Assembly: GCA_019285755.1 (NCBI GenBank)
Contig: CP079103.1
Coordinates: forward strand, 2,976,001 to 3,040,000
Length of the DNA stretch: 64,000 bases
Direction of reading: 5' to 3'
Source of the DNA: Chitinophaga sp. E66
GTDB taxonomy: Bacteria; Bacteroidota; Bacteroidia; Chitinophagales; Chitinophagaceae
Shown piece after piece: positions 41,250-52,227 of the stretch (within the stretch, counting starts at the first letter, position 1; each line of letters begins with the position of its first letter). The notes beneath the pieces are model-generated. The model was given only the letters and a program-made list of their open reading frames with translations. It was not told where the DNA came from and ran no database searches. The position numbers and the translations under genes are program-made.

Positions 41250-42099
41250 TTGTCGATCATTTTATAGGCCCGTACATAGTCGATCTCCATGGTAGCGGGG
41301 AACACGCTGTCGTCTACCCCTGCTGCCCGCCCCAGTTGCCGCCTACGGCTACGTTGAGGAGGAAATGGAATTTCTTGTCGAACGGCCAGGCCGCATAACC
41401 TTTGCCTTCGTTGGTAAATGTGAACAGCAAGGTACCGTCGATGTAGCCGCGGATAGCGTAAGGCGTCCAGTCTACCCGGTACACATGGAATTCCGACATG
41501 ACGGTCGGGACCGTGCGCGTGGCGGTTTTCTGGGTGTTGATGGAATGGTTGTACGATTCGGTATGCACGCTTTGATGGATGCGGTTGGGATCGTAGCCTA
41601 CATGCTCCATGATATCGATCTCGCCGGATTTCGGCCATCCGCCGTATGCCCAGTCTGTCGGCAGCATCCAGATCGCCGGCCAGGTACCTTTTCCGGAGGG
41701 TAGTTTCGCTTTGATCTCGAACCGGCCGTACAGGAAATCGCCCCGGCCTTTGGAGACCAGGCGCGCGGAAGTGTAGTTCCGGTTGTCGAAGGTTTCCTTC
41801 CGTGCGGTGATAGACAGGATGCCATTGGCCACCTGAGCATTGGCCAGCTTGTCTGTGTAATACTGGAGCTCGTTGTTGCCCCATCCGCCGCCGCCGATGT
41901 CGTAGGTCCATTTGGCCGGGTCGGGCAGGCCGGTGTTATCGAACTCATCCGCCCAGGCGGGCGTGGTTTCAAACTGCCAGTTCTTGTCTTCCGGTGTGGG
42001 CGGGATGAAGGGAGGCGGCGTGGGTTCGTTATTCTTGCCGCCGCAGGCGAGGATGTTCAGGCCGATCAGGATGGCCGGCAGGAAGTGGATCGTTTTCAT
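41246..42099 (-). CDS. Glycoside hydrolase family 16 lipoprotein (laminarinase-like)
   Basis: About 285 residues. Lipoprotein signal with cysteine at about residue 19 (IGLNILACGG), a Thr/Pro-rich spacer, then the jelly-roll enzyme domain (residues about 45-280). The catalytic motif GEIDIMEHVG holds nucleophile and acid/base glutamates, and GTWPAIWMLPTDWAYGGWPK and FHFLLNVAVGGNWGG are typical of endo-beta-1,3-glucanases. It probably cuts beta-1,3-glucan at the cell surface. The frame slips near 41320. The stop overlaps the GH30 start, so the two enzymes are translationally coupled. Confidence 0.93.
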
Positions 42100-42104
42100 A
42101 TGAG

Positions 42105-42135
42105 ATAAAAAGCGGGGCCGTTATGGCCGGCCCCG
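42105..42135 (-). terminator. Intercistronic hairpin with T run before GH16
   Basis: Perfect 8-bp stem CGGGGCCG/CGGCCCCG with a 7-base loop. On the minus strand a T run follows directly and ends 6 bases before the GH16 ATG. It separates the binding-protein gene from the enzymes inside one locus, so it probably acts as a partial terminator or RNA-stability element. Confidence 0.65.
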
Positions 42136-42141
42136 TATAAG

Positions 42142-42979
42142 TTATAACTGTTCTTCGAGAAATTTCACGTCATCCAGCTGGATGCCCCTGTGCCGAGGGT
42201 GCCGCCGCCGCTGCCGGCTTTGATAACGATGTAGATAGTGCCTGCCGCATCGAATTTAATGATGCCGCCTTTACCCGTACCGGAGCCGTCGCAGCCGATG
42301 TCGTTGATATCCCCGTCGAAGGGAACTTTGCCGCAGCCCGCCCAGGTATTGAGCGACAGGAACTTGTTGGCGCTGTAATCGCTGCCCTGCACTGGCGCTG
42401 ACGTTCCAATGATCACTTCGAACCAGGTGTTGCTGGCGCCGTTGCCTTTGACCTTCCCGGAGAAGGTGTATTCCACGTCTTTCTTCACGGTAACGGCCTG
42501 ATATATGGCACCATTGGAATCTCCCGTGTTGGAGAATACCAGCTTTCCGTTCACGAACTGGATCGCCGTCTGCGTACCGCCCGTATTAAGGATGGTCCAA
42601 TGCGCATCGGCCCCTGTTTCCATGTTGCCGCCTTTGAGGATATCTATCTTGGGGATCTCCGCTACCGTCACTTTCTTCGAAGCGGTGGCAGAGCCGCCTT
42701 TCCCGAAAGCCCTGAGCGAGATCACGTACTCGCCCGCAGCGGGAAGGTCAGTGTGTCTTTGACGCGGTTACCGACAGACGCGGTGGCGATGCCATTGTAC
42801 CACAACCAGCGGAAGGTGCCGGGCGAAGTGTTTTCAACGATGATCTTGTTGGGCCTGTTAGGCATAGGGGTTGCAGTGAAGGACACTTGCGGCAGCGGGC
42901 CGAGGTCGTTATCGCCGGAGCCCGGCGTGCAGGCAGACATCCCCAGGACGGCCGCCGCGATATATAGTCTGAGTTTCAT
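42142..42979 (-). CDS. Surface glycan-binding lipoprotein (PKD plus C-terminal binding domain)
   Basis: About 280 residues. Lipoprotein signal (AAAVLGMSACTPGSG), a PKD-like domain (VSFTATPMPNRPNKIIVENT, FRWLWYNG) and a C-terminal beta-sandwich (GGNMETGADAHWTILNTGGT, GAIYQAVTVKKDVEYTFSGK, LDDVKFLEEQL) like a carbohydrate-binding module. The position right after susD matches surface glycan-binding proteins of beta-glucan loci. The frame slips near 42740 and 42185. The stop lies 24 bases before the susD-distal hairpin. Confidence 0.78.
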
Positions 42980-43003
42980 TGATGCATGTTTTGTGATGAA
43001 GGA

Positions 43004-44544
43004 TTATTTCGAGCCGCCCCATTCTTTGTTCTGCTCCATTTTCGTGCTCTGCAGGTCGTTGAAGGGGATCGGGAAGACGTAATTCTTCTTCTCGTCGAAG
43101 CCCCGGATCTTCAGCACCGTTTCCGCCTGTTTGGTACGGATGAGGTCGAAGAAACGGTGCCCTTCGCCGGCCAGCTCTTTTCTTCTTTCCAGGAAGATAT
43201 TATCGATAGTGGCATCGATGGGCGTGAGCCCTACGCGGGCACGCACGGCATTGAGCAGCGCATGCGCGCGCGATCCCGCGCCGCCGCCTTGTCCTTGCCT
43301 TACCAGCGCCTCCGCCTCGAGCAGGTAGGTATCCGCCAGCCGCATATCGTAGATATTCTGCGGGAAGTTCAGTTCCGGGATACCGCTGGGCACGCGGTTA
43401 GACACGCGGCCGGCGAATTTCTCCAGGAAATACCCGGTATCGTCGTGCCCCGGGGAATACGATGCCTTTCCGCCGCCACCAGAGCCTTCAGATCTGCGAT
43501 GGTATAAGGGAACCGGGGATCGTCCTTCATCACGGCATACAGTTCTTTGGTCACCGTCAGGAAGCTCCAGCCTGACACATAATCGGGCGCGTCAGCTGTT
43601 TTAGCCGTGTAGCTGCGCGGACCGGTCATGATGTTGAGGACGTTGCCTTCCGTACAGGCCACGCAATCCCAGGTGCCCTGCGAAGTATTCGTATAAGAGA
43701 TCTCGAAGATGGACTCCTGGTTGAACTTATAATCGGGGGTAGACTTGAACAGATCCCCGAAGTTGGCGACAAGTTTATAGCCGTAAGTAGGGTTCTCTAT
43801 GCCGGGGTACCGTTTACCAGCGCGAGCTCGGCTGCTGCCTGCGCCCATTTCTCCTGGTAGATGTACACCTTGCCCAACAGCGCATGCGCCGCGCCTTTGG
43901 TGACACGCGCCTTCTCGTCTCCCGCGGGGATGCGGTCCGGCAGGTTGGTTTCGGCAATGGCATCCTTCAGGTCTTTTTCGATCTGCGCCCAGACATCGGC
44001 CGGGGCCACCTGCGTGGCGTCGAACATCTGGTTAAGCTCCACGGGTTTAGTGAACAGGGAATGTTTTTGAACATGCGGACCAGGTCGAAGTAGAAGTACG
44101 CGCGGAGGAATTTGCATTCCGCCGTGAAACGCGCCTTCTTCGCCTCGCTCATGGGAATGTCGGGCAGTTTTTCCAGGAGTTTGTTGGCGCGGAAGACGCC
44201 GGAGTATCCCTTGCGCCACAGGTCATTATGCGGGCCGATCTCGGGCGTCAGTTCCCAGCGGGTCATCACCTGCAGATCGTTCACGTCGCTGGAACCGCCG
44301 CCGCCGGCATAGTGATCATCGGATGCCGCGTTGGCCATACCGGTGCGGGTCACATATCCCCGCCCTGCCAGCCTACTACATCGTATACGGCGACGAGGCC
44401 TTTGAAGGCTTCTGTTTCATTCTTATAGAAATTCTGTTCCAGGTCGGTGCCGCGCAGTTCGGGCTCCAGCCAGGAGTCTGCGCAGGAGCTCAGCGTTAAA
44501 CCGGCTGCCAGCGCGCATATGATGGGAAAGTATCTGGATTTCAT
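43004..44544 (-). CDS. SusD/RagB family glycan-binding lipoprotein
   Basis: About 513 residues, partner of the SusC at 44565. Lipobox LTLSSC with the cysteine near residue 21, then WLEPELRGTDLEQNFYKNET. TPR-like parts include EAKKARFTAECKFLRAYFYF and MRLADTYLLEAEALVRQGQG; the ending PIPFNDLQSTKMEQN is the usual SusD C terminus. The frame slips near 44365, 44065, 43805 and 43460. It follows susC by 21 bases and precedes the binding lipoprotein by 25. Confidence 0.93.
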
Positions 44545-44564
44545 GTGTCAGTCTTCTTTTGCGA

Positions 44565-47500
44565 TTAATAGGTAAAATTCAGTCCGAACATAAACGTGCG
44601 CGCCTGCGGATAAATGCCGCGGTCGATGCTCAGGATGCCGCCCCGATCTCGGGATCGTAGCCCGTGTACTTCGTGAAGGTGAGCAGGTTCTCGCTCATCA
44701 CATGCACGCGCACTCTTTCAAATCCGGCCTTCTTCACCAGCTGCGTGGGCAATGTGTAGCCCAGCTGCAGGATCTTGATGCGGAAGTAATCGCCGTCTTC
44801 GAGGTAGAACTGCGAACCGCGCGAGTAGTTGTCGTTGTCGTCCGTGAAAGTCATCCGGGGATGCGTGTTGGAGGTTCCTTCGCCATGCCAGCGGCCCAGC
44901 GATTTGGTCTGCCAGTTGGCATTGAGGATATCGAGCCGGCGCAGCCCCTGAAAGATCTGGTTGCCCGCGGCGCCTGTCCGAAGATCACGAGATCGAACCC
45001 TTTCCAGGCGGCGTTGATGGTCATGCCGTACGTCCAGTTGGGCGTAGGGTTGCCGATATAGTCGCGGTCGTCGTCGTTGATCTGCCCGTCGCCGTTAATG
45101 TCTTTCCACTTGAAATCGCCCGGCTTTGCCTTTGGCTGTATCTTCTGTCCGTTCTTGTTCACGTACGCGTCTATTTCCGCCTGGTTCTGGAAGATGCCCA
45201 TATGCTCAAACATGTAGAACGAGTTGAACGGACGGCCGATTTCCGCGCGGGTGATATTACCCATGTTCTGGAAAGAAGCGGAACCGAGGTAAAGGAACTG
45301 CCGGTTTTCACCCAGGTAGGTCACCTTGTTCTTCATATAGCTGACGTTGCCGTTCACATTGAAGGTGAAGTCCCCGAAGTTCTCGTTGTAACCCAGTTCC
45401 AGTTCCACGCCCGCATTTTCCATGGAGCCGATGTTGGCGTTGGGATCGCTTACGGAGCCCACGTACCAGGGCAGCCTGCGCTGCATGAGGATGTCTTTGG
45501 TGTTCTTCTTAAACCAGTCGAACTGAACATTCAGTTTCTTAAACAGGTAGGCTTCGAAGCCGATATTGGTCTGATGGGTTTCTTCCCATTTCAGGTCGGG
45601 GTTGGCGGGCGCGTTAGGACTGGAACCCTCCGCGCTGGTTAACCCGGAGCCGATGGTATAGTTACGGCCGCTGCCCACGGTAGGCAGGTAAGAGAAATCG
45701 CCAATGGCATCGCTGCCCACCACACCGTAACCACCGCGGAATTTCAACAAATCGATCACGTTGTTCTGCGGCCAGAAGTTTTCGCGGCTGGGCACCCATC
45801 CCATCGAGAACGAAGGGAAAATACCGTACTTGTTATTGGCCCCGAAGCGGGAGGAGCCGTCGCGGCGGATGATCCCTTCCAGCATGTACTTCTCATCGTA
45901 GTTATAGTTCAGCCGCGCAAAGAGGGACGACACCATGTGATCGATGCCTTCGCTGCCGTCTGCCCGGCGCTTGTCTTTAGCTACTTTGTAGTTGAAGGAA
46001 GCGTCGTCGAAATTGGTGGCCGGCACGTCGTCGAAGAAGATCTCCGAGCTGCGGGCGCCGCCTTCCTTGTACGCGCCCTGCCCCACCAGCACGGTGGCCG
46101 TATGGAGATCGAGCTCCCGGGTGTAGGCCAGCGTGTTCTCGATGTTCCAGAAGAAAATATTGTTAACGCCGCGGTTGAAGATCGCGATGGTCTGGGAAGT
46201 GGAAGAGTTCAGCAGGAACTTCGGCGTAAAGGCTTCGTGCCCGTAGAAAGCCAGTTTGGAACCCACTGACGAGCGCGCTTTCAGGCCTTTCACCGGTTCC
46301 GCTTCCAGGTAAACGTTGCCCACGATGTTGTGGCTCCAGTTGTAGTTGCCGAGGCGGGTGGTGATGTACGCCAATGGGTTGGTCATTTCCTGGGTTACTT
46401 CCGAAGATATGCCGTACGGCTGTCCCAGTGCGTTTCTCCGCACATCCGGGTGATTGTAAGGTTCTGCGTTGATCTTTGCCGGGTCCGTTTCGACGATGGG
46501 CGTGATGGGGTCCAGGTTGATCGCAGAGCTAAGGGGGCCGCCGAACTCGGAGTTGGTATTGCCGAGGCCAACGGATTTATCGTATGAATACCCCACGTTC
46601 TCCCCGAAGGTGAGCCATGGCGTGATCTTGTAAGTAGAATTGATACGTGCGTTGACGCGTTTGTAGTTGGAGATATCGCTGGCCACGATGCCTTCCTGCG
46701 AGAGATATCCGAATGAAGTATAAAACGTCGACTTCTCGCTGCCGCCGCTGATGCTCAGCTCATGGTTCTGGCGAACGGCGTTGTTGTTGAAGATGGTCGA
46801 CTGCCAGTCGGTCCCTTTACCCAGCGCCGTGGGGTCTGCATATTTGGGCGCTGCGCCGTCGTTCACGTTGGCTTCATTTACCATCGTGGCATATTCGCGG
46901 GCGTCCATGAGGTCCAGCTTGCGGGCGGGTTTAGAAATACCGTAGTAGCCGTTATAATTGATCTGGAGCTTGCCTGCCTTTCCTTTCTTCGTGGTGATGA
47001 GGATTACCCCTGCGGCAGCGCGGGCGCCATAGATCGCCTGGGAGGCCGCGTCTTTGAGCACCTGGATGGATTCAATATCGTTTTGGTTGAGGAACCCGAT
47101 GCCGCCATTGTCTACCACCACGCCGTCTACCACCCAGAGCGGGTTGTTGTTGTTGAATGTGGTGAGGCCGCGGATGCGCACCGTGGCGGCGGAGCCGGGC
47201 TGGCCGGAATTGGAAGCGATGATCACGCCGGAAGTACGGCCCTGCAGCGCCTGCTCTACGCGGTTGATTGGCATGTTCTCCAGGTCTTTGGCACGGACGG
47301 ACGAGATAGCGCCCGTTACCACGGCTTTCTTCTGGGTACCGTAGCCCACCACCACCGTTTCGGTGGGAGGTTTCGGAAAGGGCGAGCTCCACATCGAGCG
47401 TGCCGCCGCTGGTGCCGAGGGTTTTGGTCGTATAGCCAAGGATACTGAATGCCAGTTGCGCGCTCTTGCCCGGGGCTTTGAGGCTGTAGCGGCCGTTCAC

Positions 47501-48039
47501 GTCGGAAGTGGTGCCGATGGACGTCCCCAGGACGCGGACGGTCACCCCGGGCAGCGGGGCTTTCTTGTCATCCGTTACCACCCCGGTCACCGGGAAAGTG
47601 GTATCTGCCACGGGCGTGGGTTGTTGCATGGGGCGGATGACGATCTTTTGACCTTCCATGGTATAAGCGATGGGCTGATTGAGCAGCAGCAGGTTCATGG
47701 CCTGCTTCACCGGTACGTCCACGATATCGATGGTGACCTTACCGGCGCCGGCGAGTGATTTTTCGTCGTATACGATCGACAGCCCCGATTGGCGGGATAT
47801 TTCTTTCAACACCTTTTTCAGGGGGCATTACGCTCCTTGAGGGTGATCTGCTGCGACCATCCTTTGGCGCTGATCTGCAAACAGGCGACGAGCAGTAATA
47901 AGGTGGTGATTTTCATAACCATGCAGAATTTACCGAAGCGTTCCTTCCATGTACCATCTCCCGGGATAACGTGGATTACGGGATAAACAGCGCGGACGAA
48001 CCGGACAAAGGAAGCTCCGCCGCTAAAGTTAAATTTCAT
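44565..48039 (-). CDS. SusC/RagA TonB-dependent transporter with STN domain
   Basis: About 1155 residues. An N-terminal signal region (VMKITTLLLLVACLQISAKG) is followed by an STN domain (about residues 75-140; LKEISRQSGLSIVYDEKSLA, NLLLLNQPIAYTMEGQKIVI). A regulatory-like domain (VTGVVTDDKKAPLPGVTV), the motif TETVVVGYGTQKKAVVTGAI, the plug (VRIRGLTTFNNNNPLWVVDG) and a long barrel ending MFGLNFTY complete it. The STN domain marks a transporter that signals to a FecR anti-sigma factor; both FecR and sigma genes are directly upstream. The frame slips near 47830, 47385, 44970 and 44640. Confidence 0.95.
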
Positions 48040-48110
48040 ACTTTTGCAGTGTTTGGGAATTACGAGATAAAAATGCTTTCAAGGTCTTTTTACCGGACGG
48101 CCCAAATGTG

Positions 48111-48141
48111 CCGGAAGTGTTGCGAGCGCTTCCGGTTTTTT
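48111..48141 (+). terminator. Hairpin in the fecR-susC gap, T run on the plus strand
   Basis: Stem CCGGAAGTG/CGCTTCCGG with a 7-base loop followed by six T on the plus strand. No plus-strand gene lies upstream. For the minus-strand operon it would instead be a leader hairpin without a T run. Confidence 0.45.
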
Positions 48142-48235
48142 ATTGCAAGGCGTCCGTTAGTGTCATGTGGTGGAATGTTTGTTCATAACGTTGCGTTTAG
48201 TTTTGGTTTATGTGATTGAATGGTAATCTGATATT

Positions 48236-49383
48236 TTATAAAACGATGAGGTTCCTGCCTTCCAGGCTGAACTTCGCCCCGTGGGCTTCCAGCATCTTCA
48301 GCAGTTCGGACAGGGGTAAGTTCCGGCTGATGCGCCCGCCAAATAGAATCTGCTTTGCTTTCCCCGATAAGTTACATCTACATCATACCAGCGTGCCGCC
48401 TGGCGGAGGATATCGTCGATATCGGCATTGTCGAATTCGAAGAAGCCGGTCTTCCAGGCTATCGCCTGCTGTACATCCGCCGGCGCTACGGTAATGGTGC
48501 CGGTAGCATGTTCCAGGCGGGCCTGCTGTCCGGGTTTCAGTTTCACTTCCTTCACCTTCACGGCCCCTTCCACCAGGGTGGTGTTCATGGTTTTTTCGTC
48601 CGGGTAGGCCATGACGTCGAACCCGGTGCCCAGTACTTCCACGTTGGCGGAGCGGGTTTGGACGATGAAGGGTTTCTGCGCGTCTTTGCTTACGTCGAAA
48701 TACCCCTGTCCTTCCAGCTCCACGACCCTCCTGCCTTCGTTGAAGGCGGTGGGGAAGCGGAGCCTGGAAGTGGAGTTCAGCCATACGCGCGTGCCGTCCG
48801 GCAATACGATCTGGAACTGTCCGCCGCGGGGCACGGTCAGGGTATTGAAACCCACGGCGGGCTGGGCGCCGTTGCTGTAGAGCAACTGCCCGTTCTGTTG
48901 GCGCACGAGCGTTTCGCCCTGGCGGATCACCTGGTTGCCGGCGCTGTCGAGCGTCACCACGGATCCGTCTGCCAGGGTGAGCTCGGCTTTGTCGGACCCG
49001 GGCGCGATGTCTTCCGCGGAAGCGGGAAGGGCCCGGGCGATGGGTTGCTTAGTAATAGATGGACGGGTAAGGAAAAGCAGGGCCCCGGTGCCGAGGAGCG
49101 CCAGGATAGCCGCGGCGGCGGCCCACCGGCGTACCGGGAAGCGGCGCACACGGGTAGCGCGGATGCTGTCGAGCAACCGGTCTTCCATGCGTTGACTGAT
49201 GTCTGGAGCAATTTCGGGGCGTTCGGCCACCAGTGCGGAGAATTCCTCCTGCATCCGGTGCAGCACCTGGCGGTGGTTACCCGTTTGCCGGAGCCATTCC
49301 ATGAGCTCAGTGGCCTCATCGGGCGTACAATCGCCGTCGAGGTATCGTTGCAGCAGTTTTTCGTGGTCCGTGGATGTTGACAT
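48236..49383 (-). CDS. FecR family anti-sigma factor
   Basis: About 382 residues. A cytoplasmic N-terminal sigma-binding part (RYLDGDCTPDEATELMEWL), one membrane helix near residues 86-106 (AAAAAILALLGTGALLFL), the FecR domain (YSNGAQPAVGFNTLTVPRGG, VWLNSTSRLRFPTAFNEGRR, VELEGQGYFDVSK) and a C-terminal DUF4974-like domain (DIDDILRQAARWYDVDVTY). It receives the STN signal from the SusC and releases the sigma factor. The frame slips near 48355; the repaired end is LEGRNLIVL. It is 48 bases after the sigma gene. Confidence 0.94.
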
Positions 49384-49430
49384 ATCAGCAGGCCCCTTTT
49401 ACGTGGTACCTGCATATAATATCCCGGAAA

Positions 49431-50059
49431 TTAAAAAGAGGGTACCCCGGCCGGAAAATAATTTTTCAGGGCGAAGGTCAGCGCGAGGGAAATGCCGCCG
49501 TAACGGAAGATATAATCGTGGATGAAGCGCATGCCCAGCACCATGTGTTTCTTCACCGCGTTGCGGGAGATGCCCAGGATTTCGGCGGCTTCGTCGTAGG
49601 TACGGCCCTCCTGCCGGCAGAGGCGGAACACGTTGAGCCGCTGGGGCGGCATCTGGTTGAGGGCTTCGTGGAAGAGGCGGTCGTATTCTTTGGAGCTTAC
49701 CACCTGCTCGGGCGTGGCGCTTGCCGGCGTTACGCTCAGCTGCGCAAGGATCTGCTCGCGAAGGAGCGGTCGGTAGCCGCACGCTGGAGGGTTTTAAAAA
49801 CGTGATTGCGGGCGATGCGGTACAGGTAGCCGGTAAAAGGAAGATCTGGCCGGATGCGGTCGCGGATTTCCCAGATTTTAAGAAAGACGTCGTGCACAAG
49901 GTCCTCCGCCAGTGAAGGTACTTTGCAATAACGCAGAATAAAGACATACAGGGATGGGTGACACTGACGGTAAATGGCGGTAAACGCTTGTTCATCGCCG
50001 TTCCTCATCCGTTCCAGCAGATCCGCCCCGGAGTGATGATGCTCCATGCCGACTATCAA
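49431..50059 (-). CDS. ECF RNA polymerase sigma factor (RpoE-like)
   Basis: About 210 residues. Region 2 contains FTAIYRQCHPSLYVFILRYC and LAEDLVHDVFLKIWEIRD; region 4 contains QMPPQRLNVFRLCRQEGRTY and ILGISRNAVKKHMVLGMRFI. This is the Bacteroidota ECF group that pairs with FecR. It is expected to direct transcription of the downstream susC-to-GH30 genes. The frame slips near 49745, between the two regions. An ATG four codons downstream is an equally good start. Confidence 0.93.
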
Positions 50060-50136
50060 TTTTGGTTGTCTGGTCCGTTGTAAAGCTAACTAAATTCGTC
50101 TAATCGCCAAATCCGGCATAATGCCTACATTTATAT

Positions 50137-50151
50137 CCCGGTTTAACCGGG
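50137..50151. promoter_or_regulatory. Palindrome upstream of the LLM oxidoreductase gene
   Basis: CCCGGTT-T-AACCGGG is a perfect dyad with 7-base arms, 22 bases before the ATG at 50173. It fits a repressor operator or a short leader hairpin. Confidence 0.4.
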
Positions 50152-50172
50152 TTTGGATATAACCGACAGCAG

Positions 50173-51187
50173 ATGAAAGAGATAAAACTGAGTGTACTGG
50201 ACCAGTCCGTTATCCGGACCGGCAGTAACGTACGGGAAACCTTGCTGGAAACCATGGCATTGGCGCAACTGGCAGATGAACTGGGGTATGCGCGTTTCTG
50301 GGTGTCTGAGCACCACAACATTTCCACCATTGCCGGCTCCACGCCGGAAGTATTACTGGCCTTTCTTTCCGCCCACACGCGGCACATCCGCCTCGGCTCC
50401 GCCGGTGTGATGCTGCCTAACCACAGTTCCCTGAAAGTGGCGGAGAATTTCCGCATGCTGGAAGCCCTGGCGCCGGGGCGAATCGATCTGGGCGTGGGGC
50501 GCGCGCCCGGGGCGACCGCCTCACCGCGCGCATCCTTAACCCGCAGAATACTTTCAGCGATAAGGACTTCGTACAGCAGATCATGGATCTCCAGCATTTC
50601 CTCACGGATAATGCGCCCGAGGGAACCTTGTATGAGAAAGTGAAGGCCATGCCACAGGCGGAGACCTGTCCGCCGATATGGCTGCTTACTTCCAGCGGCG
50701 GCAGCGCCAGCGTTGCGGCGCACTTTGGCACGGCGCTTTCCTTCGCCCACTTCATCAACCCCAGCGGCGGGCCGGAAGTGGTGCACCAGTATCGCGAGGG
50801 GTTCCGTCCTTCGGAAACCCTCTCCGCTCCGCTCGCCAACTTCGGCATCTTCGCCTTTGCTTCCGAAAGCCCTGAAACGGTAGACCGCTGGCAAACGATC
50901 ATGGACTACCGCCTGCTGCAGATCGAGCGCGGCAGCGACCGTGCGCTCCCCTCCTACGAGGAGATCCGCGCACAGGAGTACATGCCGGACGAGCAGCTGC
51001 GCGTTAACTACAACCGCCGCCGCATGGTCTGCGGATCACCGGAAGAAGTAAAGCGAAGCTCACCGCTTTGTGCGGTCAGTATGAAGTGGATGAAGTGGTG
51101 ATCAGCACGATCGCGGAGAGCCTGGAAGAGCGGCTGGAATCATTCCGGTTGCTGGCAAAAGTATTCGGGCTGCAACCCCGCAACTGA
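50173..51187 (+). CDS. LLM class flavin-dependent oxidoreductase
   Basis: About 338 residues of the luciferase-like monooxygenase fold. Conserved parts are LSVLDQSVIRTGSNVRETLL, YARFWVSEHHNISTIAGSTP, IRLGSAGVMLPNHSSLKVAE and ALAPGRIDLGVGRAPG, which mark the YhbW-like group-1 subfamily using FMNH2. The frame slips near 50515 and 51050. The substrate is unknown. It is divergent from the sigma factor gene and probably its own unit. Confidence 0.9.
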
Positions 51188-51228
51188 TTTTAACATTTCG
51201 CTAAGGTTACGTTTATGGCACGTTGGGT

Positions 51229-51253
51229 ATAAAGAGGAAATCCTCCTCTTTAT
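51229..51253 (+). promoter_or_regulatory. Hairpin covering the start of the DUF4349 gene
   Basis: Arms ATAAAGAGGA and TCCTCTTTAT form a perfect 10-bp stem with a 5-base loop. The left arm contains the purine-rich AGAGGA, and the right arm ends on the first two bases of the ATG at 51252. A folded transcript would hide the ribosome-binding region. Confidence 0.5.
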
Positions 51254-52152
51254 GCAACGTAATTCCATGTTGTGGGCAGCCGCGCTGTTGCCCGTACTGA
51301 CCCTTTATGCCTGCAACGGCGTAAACCAACAAGAACGCGCAGCGTATGCGGCAGACTCTGCGTATTCCGAAGCTTCCGCTCCGCAGGACGTATCCCTTAA
51401 TGCTACCAGCATTCCCGAAAAACGCGTCAAAAGCGCCGATATGCGCCTGAACGTAGACAATGTGGTGCAAAGCGTAATGCGCATGGAACAGGTGGTAAGG
51501 CGCGCCGGTGGCATGGTAGAAGAAAGCGAGATCAAACAGGGCATCGGCAGGCAGCACGACGCCCGGTACACCTCCGATTCGCTCCGCCGCGTTACTTTAT
51601 ATTCCCCGGAAGCCACTCTCCGTTTGCGCGTACCTGTGAGCCAGATGGATTCCGTCGTGAATGCGATCACGCAAATGGCCGCATTCGTGGAATACCGTAC
51701 GCTGAAAGATACTGACATGTCGCTCCGCCACCTGCATAACAAGCTCCTCAACGACGCCGCAAAATCACAGGACCGGCCCGTCTCTCACACAAAAGAAAAC
51801 AAGGAGCTTGATGTGCGGCAATGAAGAAGACGCGCAACGTGGCGCAGTGGGCCGCACGATCGAAAACCTGGGGATCGATCAGCTCTCCAACTTCTCGACG
51901 CTCACCGTCAGCCTCAGCCAGCCCAATATGGCCGTGGTAACCATCATTCCCGACCCCGAACGCCTTTCGAAAAGCTATTTCTCCACAGACGCCGGAATAG
52001 CGCTGCGCAGCGGGCTGGATGGTTTCCTTACCGTATTCGTTTTCTTCCTGAACATCTGGCCTTTATTGCTGGTCATCGCCTTTACCTGTTTCGCTTACCG
52101 CAAATGGTACCCGAAGCTGAAGGCTTCTTTACAGGAGAAATCCAAAGCGTAG
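51252..52152 (+). CDS. DUF4349 lipoprotein
   Basis: About 300 residues. Lipoprotein signal with a cysteine at residue 21 (LPVLTLYACNG), then the DUF4349 domain (KSADMRLNVDNVVQSVMRME, GGMVEESEIKQG, LRLRVPVSQMDSVVNAIT). A C-terminal membrane helix (FVFFLNIWPLLLVIAFTCFA) and basic tail close it. DUF4349 proteins are anchored envelope proteins of unknown role. The frame slips near 51815. It converges with the OmpA-like gene, with a shared hairpin between. Confidence 0.87.
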
Positions 52153-52167
52153 GTTCACCACAATGAA

Positions 52168-52200
52168 AAAGGCGGTCCCGGTACAACCGGGATCGCCTTT
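52168..52200. terminator. Shared terminator between DUF4349 and OmpA-like genes
   Basis: A GC-rich stem (aaaggcggtcccgg against ccgggatcgccttt, one or two mismatches) around ACAA-type loop. A run of T follows on the minus strand, and TTTGCATTTC follows on the plus strand. Confidence 0.7.
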
Positions 52201-52227
52201 GCATTTCTTATGCGACGAGATCAGTAA

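Noticed and set aside
48355..49380. 341-codon open frame on the plus strand
   Set aside because: Antisense to the FecR gene.
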